This document shows positions 35,519-48,277 of a stretch of 64,000 nucleotides of DNA, one piece after another (positions within the stretch are counted from its first letter, which is position 1; each line of letters begins with the position of its first letter). The translations under genes and the position numbers were made by a program. The notes below the pieces were generated by a model. It searched no databases, was not told where the DNA came from, and saw nothing but the letters and a program-made list of their open reading frames with translations. The DNA is from Adiantum capillus-veneris (Eukaryota; Streptophyta; Polypodiopsida; Polypodiales; Pteridaceae): assembly GCA_014529385.2 (NCBI GenBank), contig CM043962.1, forward strand, positions 41,268,098-41,332,097, given 5' to 3'.

Positions 35519-36544
35519 CTAGTTTCTTCTGCCCTTGACGACCTCCTCCATCCTTATGATGCTCACATTTGGTTGAGTAGCAGGGGCTTGAGCTTGAGCA
35601 TGAGGTGGCTGCAAAATTTGAGGTTGCGGTTGCTCTTGTGCTTGAGCTCTAGCACGGGGAGGACTTACTTGTTGTCGAGGACCTCTGACAGGGTAGTCAT
35701 ATCTTCTGGGATGAGGACAATTATACATGCCGTGGCCATTTTCCCCACAATTGTAACACAACATTTCCCTTGCTTGACGTCGCATTGGTGGCCGATTCCC
35801 ACCATTCCCCTCAATAGGCCTTCTTGCACCCTGCACAAGATTTACTCTCAAACCCTCTAGCTGGTTTGTGAGATTGTTTATCTGTTGGAGCATATCTTCT
35901 TGTTGATCTCTATTGAGGTCTGGTACATTAAGCACATTTGGAGGTACGTGAGAAGCTTCCATAGTTGTGATATTGCCTCCCAAAGCTAGCTGGCTAGCTT
36001 GGGCTTGATAGAGAATCTTTCGATTCTTTTCCCTAGCAATTCTTAAGGCATCTTCAAAAGTATTTGGAAATTTGCTCTTTACCTTCTCCCTTAGCAAGGG
36101 GTACAAACCTGAGATAAATCAATCCTTTTGGAGGCAATTGGGAGCTCGCTCACCAGGGTTTAGTGAGTCTGACCATTGCCCCCAAAGTTTCAGAAAACCT
36201 TCCTCATAGGTTGCATAACCATGAGGGTCAACTTGATGAAGGGCCAGAAGCCGTTGCCATAGTTCTTCTGCCGAATTGGCTCGTTGAAATCTTCGTAGGA
36301 AAGCTGCCTTCAATCCCTCCCAATCAGCTCTTTGGGTTGGATCTAGAGCCTAAATCCATACCCTAGCTTCTTCTTTGAGCACCAAAGGAAAAGCTCTCAA
36401 TTTCAATGCTTCGTCATCCCTCCCAGAGACAAGGAAAGCCATCTCCAAGTTATCCAAAAAATCCCCAGTATTTTCCCCACTACGCCCAAAAAAATTAGGG
36501 AAAGCCATCATAAAATGGGTTGCGTTCCTCTCAATACAGCACAA
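35519..36544 (-). pseudogene. Tat Gag core with zinc knuckle
   Basis: Retrotransposon Gag pattern (FFGRSGENTGDFLDNLEMAF, LVLKEEARVWI, DWEGLKAAFLRRFQRA, YATYEEGFLKLWGQ), broken by stops near 36350 and 36119. It continues to a CCHC knuckle (CYNCGENGHGMYNCP) and a Gln/Pro/Ala-rich tail. Gag packages element RNA. Its frame is restored after each stop, so these are point lesions. Confidence 0.8.
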
Positions 36545-37600
36545 AGATGAAAACGTCTAGGTCCAAATCATATCTTATTAAGGGTAGAATAAATAGATTG
36601 ATAGATGCATTAATCTCAGCTAGACGATGAGGGCCTAGTAAGTTCCTTATGATGTTTTGGAACCTAAGCTTTGTGCTAGCTATTATATGCACAGTTTGTC
36701 TAGCAAGAGGTTGGAAAGGTCCATATAAATCCCTATGATTCATGGAGTATGCTTAAAGCAAGATGAAGATGTGAACATCAAAAGATACATTATACTCCAA
36801 AATAGGAAATATTATAGGGTCAGGGGACAACAATATCTCTCTCAACCTCTCAGCTCCAAAATAGAAGACCAATCTTTGTTGGAAAAAAATCTTTCTATCA
36901 ATGCGCACATTCACCCTAATATTCTGAACTGATTGAAAGTTGTAGAAAATGGGATTATTCATTGGTGCATTAAATACAAACTTCCATGAAGCACTTCATT
37001 GAACTTCAGCCCTCTTTTGAGAGATGTAAAGAATTTGCTCACCAGTGATTAGCCTAGCTTTGGTGTGACCATCTTCAACTTTGTAGATTTCATAGGGTTC
37101 AATGGATACCCTCTCAACCACCTTGAGCCTTCTTGCTAGTAGTAGTTGGAGTGCATCACCATATGAAGCCTCTTGCCAATACCGCACACCATTGATGTGT
37201 AGCTCCCCCTCCAAAAACTTGTTAATACCCGAGTTTGAGAGTGCTTTCACCACCTGAAGTCAAGACTTCAAAGGGAGTGTCTTCACACTAGCCACGAAGC
37301 ACTCAACACAATGCTTTGACCTAGGGACTTGATGACTACAAGATTTTCTTTGAAGCAAATAAGGGTGTATGTAGTTAACTCTCTTTACTCGCATATGTGC
37401 CGTTTGTTGATAAAGACGCTTCTTTTCTCGAGCTTCTTGGGAAGAACATAGTGGAATTCTTGGAGAATTTGATGAACCTTCCTTCATAGGATTGGCAGAG
37501 CGCTGCTTGAGAACTCCTCCGTGGGGGCATCAATTTATGACGAAGGAAATTTGGAATGGCGGCCTCTACACCAAAACAAACTCCATTGCGCCACAAGGGA
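36545..37600 (-). pseudogene. Tat Gag N-terminal region and upstream ORF pieces
   Basis: At the upstream end is KLMPPRRSSQAALC, a typical basic start of plant gypsy Gag (ATG near 37531). Broken frames follow, including HINGVRYWQEASYGDALQLL at 37253-36996. I cannot assign the intervening 450 bp; it may be an insertion or diverged Gag. Confidence 0.4.
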
Positions 37601-37662
37601 AATGAGATGAGGGCACCACCTAGTCTTGGAAGCGTGGACTAGGACCGCTACACAAAGAGGGA

Positions 37663-37697
<35 letters not shown>

Positions 37698-38995
37698 CTA
37701 TCACTATGAATGAAGCATTAACCTTAGTGTGTGTACAAGGAATGGATAACTTCAAGCACTCCCAACACAAATAGCATGTAGATTACTAAACAACAACTCA
37801 AGAATTAGCCAAAAATCACATCAAGCACTCTCACACACACATAAAAGATCTCTCTTAATTAACATAAGTAAGAGGAGGGGAGGTTACTAGCATAAAATAA
37901 TTTGCACTCTAGAATGTGCAAGAATAGAGTGAATGAATGAGCTTTATAGGCTCATGATGAGTGATACAAAGACTCAATGGGGCTGAGGGAGACTTGAAAT
38001 TACAAAGGGGGGGGCCTCTTTATATAGTAAAGAGAGTGATTAGGAGTGAGGTTAAGATCCAAGTGCAATTTGTACAAATGAAGCTTGATTAGGGACATTC
38101 CACCAATGAAGAAGCTCCTTCCAAGTGATTTGTTGACCAATTTGCAACTAATTGGCTCCATCATCACTTGTGTTGTCTTCACTCCTTCCTCCATATCTTG
38201 AGTCCAAGAGCTTCCTTATTTTAAAATGTAAAGAATCTACATAAAATCAATGCATATCTAGTAATAATAGAAAGGGGTTGAATGAGAACTTATGAATTAC
38301 AACAAGATTAAGCATGAATTGAGAGGTGATTAGAAGAGGAATTTGTGATGGTTTTTTGAGCTTGAGAGAGAGGAGGAAGGAGGGGAGGGTGAGAAGACTA
38401 ATGGCTTATTTTTAGAGAAGGACTCAATGTGGAAAAGGAAGGGTGTGTGTGTAAAGGTAGAGGGGGTGGTCTCCACCACAGTTGAAAAAACTGGCGTCCG
38501 CCATTTTGGCCATATCTCCTAGACCGTAGATGCAAAAATTATAAACAAATATGGCAAGAATCTCCAGCTCATCAGCTACAACTTTAATGAAGACAACTTT
38601 TCTTGGATCGGAGTGGAAGTCTTTTTTTAAAATCCAGCAAAATCATGTGTCTGTTTCCTTCCTTTACCAAGTCTTCCACCTGGGTCCCATCTGTTTGAAT
38701 CATCATATGGCTCCAAAGCCATGATGATATGAGCCACTCATGACCCTTGAATCATGGGTGCATGGCTCCACAACCACATCATATCTTTTCTTTTCACATT
38801 TACATATTTTCCCTTCCCTTTACCACTAGGTTCTCCCTTTCACCTCCGGTGAACTTGTCAAGGAAAAATTCCCATCGAATCATTTTTTGAATTTTTCCAA
38901 GAGGTTTTTCTCACTCTTTATTTTATTGTAAACCTCTAGAAGCAAGGAAAACCAACAGAATATAGTTAAAAAAAAATTGTGATAGGCTCGGATCA
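37601..38995. other. Upstream sequence of the Tat element; possible 5' LTR not resolved
   Basis: Contains a (GA)n tract (37660-37697) and AT-rich non-coding DNA. On the minus strand a possible LTR start TGATCCGAGCCTATCAC lies at its right edge, adjacent to block X'. No partner LTR exists in the window because the other end is truncated, so this is unproven. Confidence 0.3.
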
Positions 38996-41162
38996 ATAGA
39001 AGTGTGATTGATAGCAGCACATGCCTTGGAGGACTAAACTAATTTGCGGACACTTGATGTTACATGGGCTATATAACTTGGGATGAGGATGAACTAGGCT
39101 TTATTCCGCTCTACTGGCATGAGAATTCTTGCATAAAGGTTGCTCTATTCAACATATACATACCTTAGTTAACTACTGACATGGAAGTAGGGCAAGCATT
39201 CAACTTTTGTAAACTGCTCATGTTGATACACAATCCCCTACTTTCTTATAAATTTGGGAAGCTTAGATGCAAATGTTGTACCAACTCTGTCAAAAATGAT
39301 TTAAAGGGTATACCGCCTTTATGATTACCTGGGAGGATAGATGAAAATGTTGCATCGTAGACTTGTCGAATCATATGACTAAGTAGTCAGTGTCTAAGTG
39401 TTCATAGAATTGTGTTTATTTTCCTATTAATAACAAGGTGACCCTATGTAAAATCATATGACGGTATGAGGAAATTTTCTTGCCTAGTGCTAGCATGAAA
39501 ATCTTGGTTGTTTATGGAACACGCCAAACTTCCTATATATTGGCTCATGCTTATTGTTGGGGCATGATTCTCTCCTGCTGGATCACACTATTTTTGAACT
39601 TAGTCTACTGCTATGAATATGATAAATTGATACACAATTAAAAATTTGATGATGAAACTTGATATGGTGGTTATGAACCTGCACTTACACAATTAGATGG
39701 AAATTTAATAGCATGACGTTGATGCTTTTTTATTGCTTCATGACACAAGATTAAGACTTAATGTCAATACACCTTATGGTTTGTTAATGGTTAAACCATA
39801 CCGATTACTTGGTATGGGTAACATCGCTAGGTGATTTTTACTAAACTGTGGACGTATCATGGTAAATAATATCAAGTGTAAAGGTCTTGGAAATGTTGCA
39901 ATTGTTTCAACTGCTCTACTGTTTTTTGGTGCTAGATACATGAAGGATAATCTTCTAAGTTTGAGTCTTCTCTTAAGGTTAGAATGCATGGGCATTTGTA
40001 TCTCTACTCCTACCTTGAAAGATAGCTTAATATGGATATTGAGCTTTTGAAGCCATGCTAATCTGACATATTACTTTGCTCACTAATGGACTGAAACTAT
40101 TACCTTCGCTTTGTTTGTTTACCGTGTACAAAATAAAGACGGATGATCCAACCGTCTAACATAATAGTTGTCATAACAACAGTCATGTTGAGATCTACCT
40201 TCTCCTGGAAGTGTTAGAGACTGTATACCGGTCATTAGAGCAGCTTTGTTTTGTAAGAAGAGTTAGCTAATGAAACGAAGTTGGTTGATAATGCATCTAG
40301 ATAAGAACCTCTTTTCTTTGATATATGGGATTAAAGAAAATCATCGGAGGATTACAGAAGTTCAGGGTCTTTTTTCAACTAGTCTATCAATACGACCAGC
40401 CTCATGACAGAAAATAAAATGGAGATTGATACCATGTGCTCATCTTCCTCCTCTCAGGCGGAATATTTCCTCTATTTTACTTAGTTTAATGGTTTTTTCT
40501 TCATTAAGAGCTAGTGATAATAAACCCAAGCATGTATGACTAATTGGGGGTCACAAAGTAAAGAAAAACACGTGGTTAATAAGCATTTTGACACTTACAA
40601 CTATAGAAGTTTGTAATTATGTATAAATGCTTACTGCTTAGGGAATAACCATAGATTAATCATGTTGATCACAATGCATGGTGTTTGCATAAGTTGTTTT
40701 AAGGATTGTTTCTATTATATAAGTTAAGGTTTTGCAAAGATGGCACATACCCAGGGTACATAACCCCAGGCTGTCATAAAAACTTTTTCAATGTTGTGAT
40801 TTTTCTAAAATCCATGAGTGCCTAATACCTATTTGTGCTCTCTAACTCAACAAAAAAGGAAACCAAACCATGCTCACCTGATGTTTTATAATACCTCTTG
40901 AGTAGAGGCTACTCATGCTATGCTTTATCTGAATAATGAGCTTTGTATCTTTTTTTCATGAGCCTACCTAGCTGAATTCTATGATTTGAAAAACTGATAA
41001 GTAACATACTAAAAAATCTAATATATGTAATCTTTGCTGCCAGCTACATACTGACCACTTTGTGTCATTTCTAAAAAAATATTGAAAATATGGATAAAAG
41101 GGACATGGATGACAACTCTCGGGTCCCTCCTATACCTGCATTCTAGGACTACACAAAAGTGC
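38996..41162. repeat. Block X', 2167-bp direct repeat, right copy
   Basis: Co-linear and equal in length with 22984-25150, about 98% identical by eye. Here it continues at 41163 into GCTAATGGTTTTTTTG and TTGCAGG, whereas the left copy is cut at the same point by (GA)n sequence. Confidence 0.88.
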
Positions 41163-41473
41163 TAATGGTTTTTTTGTTTGCATGATGGTTGCAGGTAATG
41201 ATTCCAACTTCTTTTAACTTGATTCAATTGCTGTTTGGGGAAATTTAAGTAGGAAACTTCTACTATTGCTACTTTAACTTTTTTTCTTCTTAAATGTAAT
41301 TTAAATATCAAATCATATTTATAATGTATATATATTTAATCGAAAAAGTGTATGTACTCATTTTTATTTCCCTTTGTTAATTCTCTTTTTGAATTGTTTG
41401 GTTCAAGTTGTGAATAAGTATATAGTTTGTGACTCCAACACACACCCTTTTTCTTTTTCTTTTTTGTAACTCC

Positions 41474-41474
<1 letters not shown>
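41163..41474. other. Spacer between X' and Y
   Basis: AT-rich, no reading frame, no recognised motif. Confidence 0.3.
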
Positions 41475-41506
<32 letters not shown>

Positions 41507-42969
41507 ATAACATTGGTGGGTCCTGAAGGCTTATCAGAATAACACCCTTACACATAATAAATAACCTAATAAATGTTGGACCATAAGATCCCATATGTTG
41601 AGTTAATAATTTAATACTTTATGCTAGGATAATCTCGCTACCAGTTTTTACAATATAATACATGTGGTAACAAGATTAATTGTTTATATTTTTGTGCAGA
41701 CAAAAACTCCTTCAGGAGGTACAGTATCTTCAAGCAATCTTTTGAGTGGTATATAGCTGAAAGGATATTGGTGTTCGGTTTTTGGCAATAAACGATGGTG
41801 TTACCATTTACAAACTTTGGCATTCATTGTAAATTGATATTGCTTGATGCAAACCTTTGTAGTTCTATTTTTGGGCTCCCTATTTTTCTTGTAACGTGTG
41901 TGTGGGGCTATGCTAAGCTGGCTAGAGATATTAGGTAGCGGCTCTCATCCTAAATAAAGCAAACCATATTTAATGTTCACCACACTTCAAGTGGCTCGCA
42001 TTATTTATGAGACCTTCTGTCATTTTTATAAAAACCTATGCATCATTGCATGCATTCCCTACTCTGTTATGCACGATATCTCACAGTGAACGCTCCATGC
42101 ATAGTACCTACATGTATTCACATACATAGTACAGCCGGCTCCTCACAGGAGCATACACACACAGTTAAGGTTCGGGAGCACACACGTGTGCATTCACATA
42201 CACACCAGCATGTATAGCTTGTATCAGATTGTGTGACAAGTTGAAAAGACCAAGGCCTTGCAGGTTCTCTTGGTACCACAACATAGCCATATTTAAAAGC
42301 TTCTGTTGCGTTATCTCACACATGGCAGCCACTTCTAACCATCAGGTAGGTCTTTGCACCTACTGCGATCTACTATTTCCTCTTTTGATACATCTTGAAT
42401 GAATGAAAGTCGGTTTCAATACTATTTGTTTCTATCTCTGAATACATCACTTGATCTACAGTAGCATTAATTTTTTTTACGGTTTGTTACGTTTCATTAT
42501 GATGATGCAAATGATGTATACAAGACAAGAAATTATTTTCTGGGATAGGCATGCTGAGAATATATCGATTTTTTTTTGTAATATAAATGGGGACATGGGT
42601 TTGGTATTTACAATATCACATCAACAGAGATATCATGTTCTAGTTTTTTAACCTGCATATAATATGACAGTATCTACTCATTTCAAGCACTACATAGATT
42701 TGCTTAGCTGAGTGTATACCTATATACAACATGGGAATGGTCGTAATAAGATGGACATAGTCATTATCTGGTCATTTTTTGAGAGATGGATAAACTAGTG
42801 ATATGGCATTACATAATTTTTTGGTTGTCTGATAGGTAACTTTGCATAAAATGGGAGATTTTCCATAACCTGACTTTAACTTTTGATGAAGCAATCGGTA
42901 TAAGATGGGATTTCGTACTTTTTTTTGTATTTAATAAACATGTCATTCAAAAGCAGCTTATTCTAAATC

Positions 42970-43031
<62 letters not shown>

Positions 43032-43045
43032 GTGCATACTATAGG
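41475..43045. repeat. Block Y, ~1.57-kb direct repeat with (AC)n at both ends
   Basis: Starts with (AC)n then ACTCATAACATTGGTGGGTCC and ends (AC)n (42974-43028) then CTCACGTGCATACTATAGG. It matches 48278-49423 plus 58348-58720 (Y'). No coding region. It lies upstream of the RT copy at 44388-47810, while Y' lies downstream of it. Confidence 0.85.
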
Positions 43046-43570
43046 CATAGTAACCTTATGGCTTGACTAAATTTCCCATTAATAGACTTTAAATGAAATT
43101 GTAAGTTCTTGGAAGGATGCCGGCATATGATCTTACATGTACTGCATCATTACCATCTCATACCGATTCAGATTTCTGTTTGTTGAAGGCTCTTTGCTGT
43201 TAGTAAATTCTAGAATGAGGTTCATTCCTATTACTCATGACTCAGTGATAGAAAACTGCATTTAACCTTGATTTTCATGTTGAATATCTTTAGGTATTGG
43301 CACCGAATGTGAATGTTTTGAATAACATTCATAAAGAAACAGTTTTTTAGCACTTTGATAGTAGCATAAGTTGGGTTTGCTGGTCTTATATCATGAAGAA
43401 TATTTTGGTATCTCGTATGAGTACAATAGATAAACTTAGATGGTATTGAGGTTGGCAATATCCGGTGTTTACATAAAGCTAAGTCTGGAGAAGCTTACAG
43501 TGTACATATCCAAGATTGATATATGGTGATCATAACATTACACACATGGGGGTTACCCATAACCTGACTT
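43046..43570. other. Spacer with no recognised feature
   Basis: AT-rich non-coding sequence between Y and the 185-bp repeats. Confidence 0.3.
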
Positions 43571-44125
43571 GGTTTCTTTGATGCATTACATAATTGAGGT
43601 TGCCGAGGTGGATTGGACATAAAACAGTAATTGTCATGTGTTGATATATGGTTTTTTTTAAGAATTTATACTAATTACAAACAAAATGCTATGAATTTTT
43701 TTACAAGTGTAGTAGTAATTAATTGACCCGTACTCGGGTTCACATAGAGTGACATGGTTTCTTTGATGCATTACATAATTGAGGTTGCCGAGGTGGATTG
43801 GACATAAAACAGTAATTGTCATGTGTTGATATATGGTTTTTTTTAAGAATTTATACTAATTACAAACAAAATGCTATGAATTTTTTTACAAGTGTAGTAG
43901 TAATTAATTGACCCGTACTCGGGTTCACATAGAGTGACATGGTTTCTTTGATGCATTACATAATTGAGGTTGCCGAGGTGGATTGGACATAAAACAGTAA
44001 TTGTCATGTGTTGATATATGGTTTTTTTTAAGAATTTATACTAATTACAAACAAAATGCTATGAATTTTTTTACAAGTGTAGTAGTAATTAATTGACCCG
44101 TACTCAGGTTCACATAGAGTGACAT
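43571..44125. repeat. 185-bp tandem repeat, three near-identical units
   Basis: GGTTTCTTTGATGCATTACA begins at 43571, 43756 and 43941; the units are nearly identical (one G-to-A change seen at about 44105). No reading frame. Such identity indicates recent amplification or an assembly effect. Confidence 0.95.
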
Positions 44126-44387
44126 ATTCTTGGCTTAATATGTGATACATATGAACATTCGATTTCTGTAATAGAAGAAATTATCATACTAGAGGTATCT
44201 CTCGTAAATAGAGAGTGCTTCGTTATTCATAATGGTCAAATTGCTCATTTTTTGTTGAAGTTCTATAATAAACATAGGATATATTTCAATTTTTTCCTTT
44301 ATAATATCTTACAATGATTTCCAAGATCTCATTAATAGCTGTGTATTTTAGAAAAAATATAGTACCATAGATTTTACTTACAAACGT

Positions 44388-44492
44388 ACAGCTAGGATGC
44401 GTACTTGTACTGACCCAGCCAAGATGGCGGCTATCAATAGGAAAATGGAAGTAGAACGTGAAAAACAGGAATTGGAGTACCTTGGTGAATAA
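44388..44492 (+). pseudogene. Short upstream exon-like segment of RT copy A
   Basis: Encodes TARMRTCTDPAKMAAINRKM and a charged helical end before TAA at 44490. A similar opening (QTARMSITRDIFKLQQIRD) precedes RT copy B at 62490. It could be an exon of the RT gene, since Penelope-like elements are known to carry introns, or a separate small ORF. Confidence 0.4.
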
Positions 44493-44984
44493 TCATAAAC
44501 CATTGTCTAGAACTAGACCATATCTTGCTGACTGGCCAAGAAAGTTCTAATATATCCAGAATAAAATGTACTGACAATTAGTGTGCGGGAATTTTTTTTG
44601 GGTTGACAGTGTTAACAAACGGCTGAGGTTGCATTGTACCTGTCTTCCTGCAATGTTAGAATTTGTTCTAATGCATCTGTGTTGCTGGATGGTGGCAGGT
44701 ATAAACTTCAGTCTTGTTCCTTAGAGGATTCGTCGCCACAACCTTTGTACCAAATGATTGTATTTGGATCACTATTAATATAAAATGTTTGACATATGTC
44801 AGATGTGTTTTGTATTTTGTTGGTGTTTAATATAATTTATTTATACAGTCTGTATATCAAAGGGGATTTTCATATTAAACACACACACCAAACTGTCTCC
44901 TTGATCACTCTTGATCGAGTGATCTTGTATAATTAAAGTATATTAAGTATCTAAAGGTTACTAAATATTAATTTCCTCTTGGCA

Positions 44985-47810
44985 GGTAGGATGGATCTCC
45001 TTCCTAACAAAATTGGGCTATACTAGCAAATAGGGGATACCAATTCCACCTACGACCACACAATGTATTCTCTCATGTTTCAAAGCACCTGCGTTCCATA
45101 AAAGGCTTTTAGATTTTGAATCTAAAGCTTTTTCTAGTGGTTCTTTATCGGTACTTAACATTGCTTTGGTTAATGATTGGATCTCTCTCCTTGATCTTCT
45201 AGAAAAGACCCCTCTAGCCTCCTTTCTCTATTTGAGAATTTCTTACTTAAATGTTCCATTTATTCATATTCAAGATAGTTCTGATTTAGACTTCTACTTT
45301 TCATCTCCCCCTACTATTGTTAACACACTATATTTTATTAATAACATCCTTATCTTGCCTTTGAAAATAAAACAATCTGAAAATGTGATCAACCCTCTCT
45401 TAGACTTTGATCTCCTTGATCCACAAGAACAAGAAGCCCACTCAGCCCTTTCTGGTAATCCACCATCATCTAAGGCTGAAAAGTTTATTTCGCATATCTT
45501 TTCCAGTGTAGTCCCTCTCACTCCCCCTAGACAAGTTGAGTTGGATTCTATTTTTATGGACAACCAACTTTGGAACTTTGAGCTTATCAACCATTGCGCA
45601 CCTTTTTTGATCAGTTCTTTGGCCTTACTCTGTAGTATTCATGTGGAAGAGTGGAACAATGTAGAACCACAGCTTTATAGGCTAAACATCCTTTGTCTAA
45701 TGATCTTTCTTTTGAGCTTCAACAGATTTCTTTAGCTCTGGTCGACTCAAACAAGTGCTCTAATTCATCTCTCATGGCAAGAACAAAAGGTCTATCCCTT
45801 GCAGATCGTGTTAAAGACACAAAGAAGTTTCTTATAAATTGTTGGAATACATATAGACACTTTGTCAAATGCACATGCAGAGGGCTTGCCAACACACCCA
45901 TAGCCAATACCATCAAAACTATCCTCAGACTTCTAAAAGGCAAGGAACCCATGCAAAAAAATTTGCATACACCTCGTAGTGCATCTTTTACTGCACATAA
46001 GAAACCGCGACAATTTCGAGGTACTAAAGATATTGGGGATACATCAAAGGCTTTGGAATTCTTCTCAAATGAGGAGCAAGTTCGGACTATCTTTACTAAA
46101 GATAATTCACTTAAAAAAATGATTAAACATAATAAATCAAAAGGAATATTCATACATATATTGTTTTGTAATAAATTTCTGGATTTCATAGAACCTTCCG
46201 TCTTTTATCAAGATGTCTTGAATTTATTGGCATACCTAGAACTTTAGCATACTTCAGTATTAAATTTGGTTGGAAGTACACTAGAAATTTAAACAATATT
46301 TTATATAAACCCTGTAATACTTCTCTATCCCTTTTGATTTATCACTTGATTGTTGTTTTATATCCCTCAATAGGTTTGCTAATTTTTGAAAAAATGTTGA
46401 GCCTTTGGAACACATGTGATTACAACTGATTCTAACATTGGCAGACTTGTCATGCTAAAGGATTTTTTTTGTAAAGGGCTTAACCATATCCTATGGTCCC
46501 TTTAGACCCAGTTAAAGTGACAAAAGAAATGATTGTTGGGTGGTCAAAAATATGTAGTATGTTGGGTATTGATGAATGTGTTATGCATCACGATGTTATT
46601 TCTAGAAAATTGATGAAGCATTTAGAAGAAATTCCCAGTACATAGGGTCAATCGATTATTTTGGTTTAAGGACCCTAATTTGATGAATGAAATTGAATTC
46701 TTGCTTGAGCACCTTTTTATCTGTGGCCTGGATAAATCATCCCAAACCCCTATTTCTATTTGTAAAACGTTAGCACGTTTACCGGCTTATAAAAGACTTT
46801 CATCTAGTGAATTTCAAATATCTCAAAGAACTGAGAATAAAATCATTGTGGATATCCTACAGTTCTCCTTGATGAATGAGATATTACTACCCTCTAAACA
46901 TACTCTTCCCTATCTCATGGGTAATTATAAAATTCACAAGGAGGAATTTAGATGGATAACCAATGCACATGGTGACTGTATTTTTTCCCCTTTAACTAAC
47001 CTCATGGCATCGATTCTCAAGGCGGTAAACATTGGTCTTAGTGAATATAGGGAAGTTCTGCATACTAAATTAAAAACCTTCTCAAGGGTTAGTACTAATA
47101 GATACTGAATTATCCATAATCAATATGATTTTTTGATAAACATTCCAGATAAAGTGTTCTTAGCATATTCTTTTGATATAAAAGCTTGCTATGAGGCAAT
47201 ACCCCATTATGGGAGTAATGGATTGGTTGACACACTTGAACGTATTATAAAACTACTTAGTAGAATGGGTTATAAAGGGTTTAAAAAATGTCAAAAAAAT
47301 ATTATTCTCACCAAAAAACAAAAAGAGACTACATGGTCATTTGAATGATCTCCTTTTTGTTAATAATCAATATGTATTGGATTGCCTAAACCATAGTAGA
47401 CCTCTCTCAGATGAGGGCCCCTTTTCTATTTACCCACTTGATATCATCAATATCAAGCCCACTTTTGACAACCACATAACTTCATACTTGAGTACTACTA
47501 TCAAATTGGTTTGTCCCTTTATTGGGGAATTTGAAACCTTCACATATTGGAAAAAAGACACATTACCAGGAAACCATGTTAATTTTATTCATGCACATAG
47601 TAACAGACCAAAATGAATGGCTGAAAAAGTGTGCATATCACATGTGCTTCCTATCATTTACAATGCGTCAAAAACATTGTTATTAGCATTTATTGATTTG
47701 TCACGTCTTATTAACATGTTTGAAAAAACAGTTTTTGTCATGAAAAGATCACTCATCATATTATACATTTTTTGAAAAGTAATCAATCTCCTGAAATTAG
47801 AATTGATGTA
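44985..47810 (+). pseudogene. Penelope-like reverse transcriptase, copy A
   Basis: A candidate 3' splice site (CTTGGCAG, 44977-44984) precedes it. The N-terminal 400 codons form an unrecognised domain shared with copy B (TQCILSCFKAPAFHKRLLDF, ARTKGLSLADRVKD, then a basic stretch); a KGLNHI motif is shared with copy 3. The RT part reads PYLMGNYKIHKEEFRWITNA and SPLTNLMASILK, then motif A AYSFDIKACYEAIP (47151-47192). The region for motif B is missing and motif C is reduced to LNDLLFVNN (47338-47364) instead of the usual DD. An E-like segment and NHVNFIHAHSNRP...HVLPIIYNASKTLL follow. No GIY-YIG nuclease seen. Multiple stops and frame changes; non-functional. The Penelope-like placement comes from motif style only. 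Confidence 0.6.
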
Positions 47811-47816
47811 TCACTA

Positions 47817-48186
47817 GGGTAAGGGAGCCAGTTTAGAGACGAAATTTTTTGACCCCCAGGTTAGATACATATCCACCCCCAATTTAGAGGCAAGAAATTT
47901 GGCATATTCCAAGAATCTTGCTTATGTGTCATGTTGTGATTTGCTGAAAAGTGTACCATTACTGGGTCTTGAGTGTCTCTAATGCTTCAAAATGCCTCAA
48001 AAGCTGAATTTTTTCAAATGGAGCATTCAAATAAAATCTAAAAAATATTGATTTTGGTATCATTAGATTCACCTTTTCATGAGGAATCTCGTGCAATGCA
48101 TAAATATTGAAAATGATGAGATTTGCAAAATCCCCCCCAAAAACATCACGTTTCCACAAAACACCTCTAAACTGGCTCCCTTACCC
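47817..48186. mobile_element. 370-bp TA-flanked MITE with 22-bp perfect TIRs
   Basis: GGGTAAGGGAGCCAGTTTAGAG at 47817-47838 is the exact inverse of 48165-48186. TA flanks both ends (47815-47816 and 48187-48188). TA duplication and short TIRs fit a Tc1/mariner-type MITE. No coding capacity. It inserted directly after the RT remnant. Confidence 0.85.
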
Positions 48187-48277
48187 TACTTATTAAGCTT
48201 TTGGTGGGGGATAGGTTCATTTGGTGGCCTATCTCCCACCAAATGGACCTTTCCTCTAGGATGGCGAAGGGCCACAG

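Larger units (their letters stand above)
32716..37600 (-). mobile_element. Truncated Tat-lineage Ty3/gypsy element, minus strand
   Basis: From right to left: Gag, zinc knuckle, protease, RT, RNase H and a second archaeal-type RNase H, then an abrupt end at 32716 before any integrase. The extra RNase H after the ordinary one is the defining feature of the Tat branch (Ogre, Retand and relatives). No 3' LTR is present, and I could not fix a 5' LTR in 37601-38995. Frame changes occur in Gag, between protease and RT, and in RT. Confidence 0.85.

Noticed and set aside
22984-41162. X and X' as LTRs of a giant retroelement
   Set aside because: No primer-binding site after X, no polypurine tract before X', ends not TG/CA at the homology limits, and the interior is a mosaic on both strands.
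47817-48186. Reading of the MITE as having a 3-bp ACT duplication
   Set aside because: TA at both ends is self-complementary and explains the extra paired bases; the TA duplication is the simpler reading.
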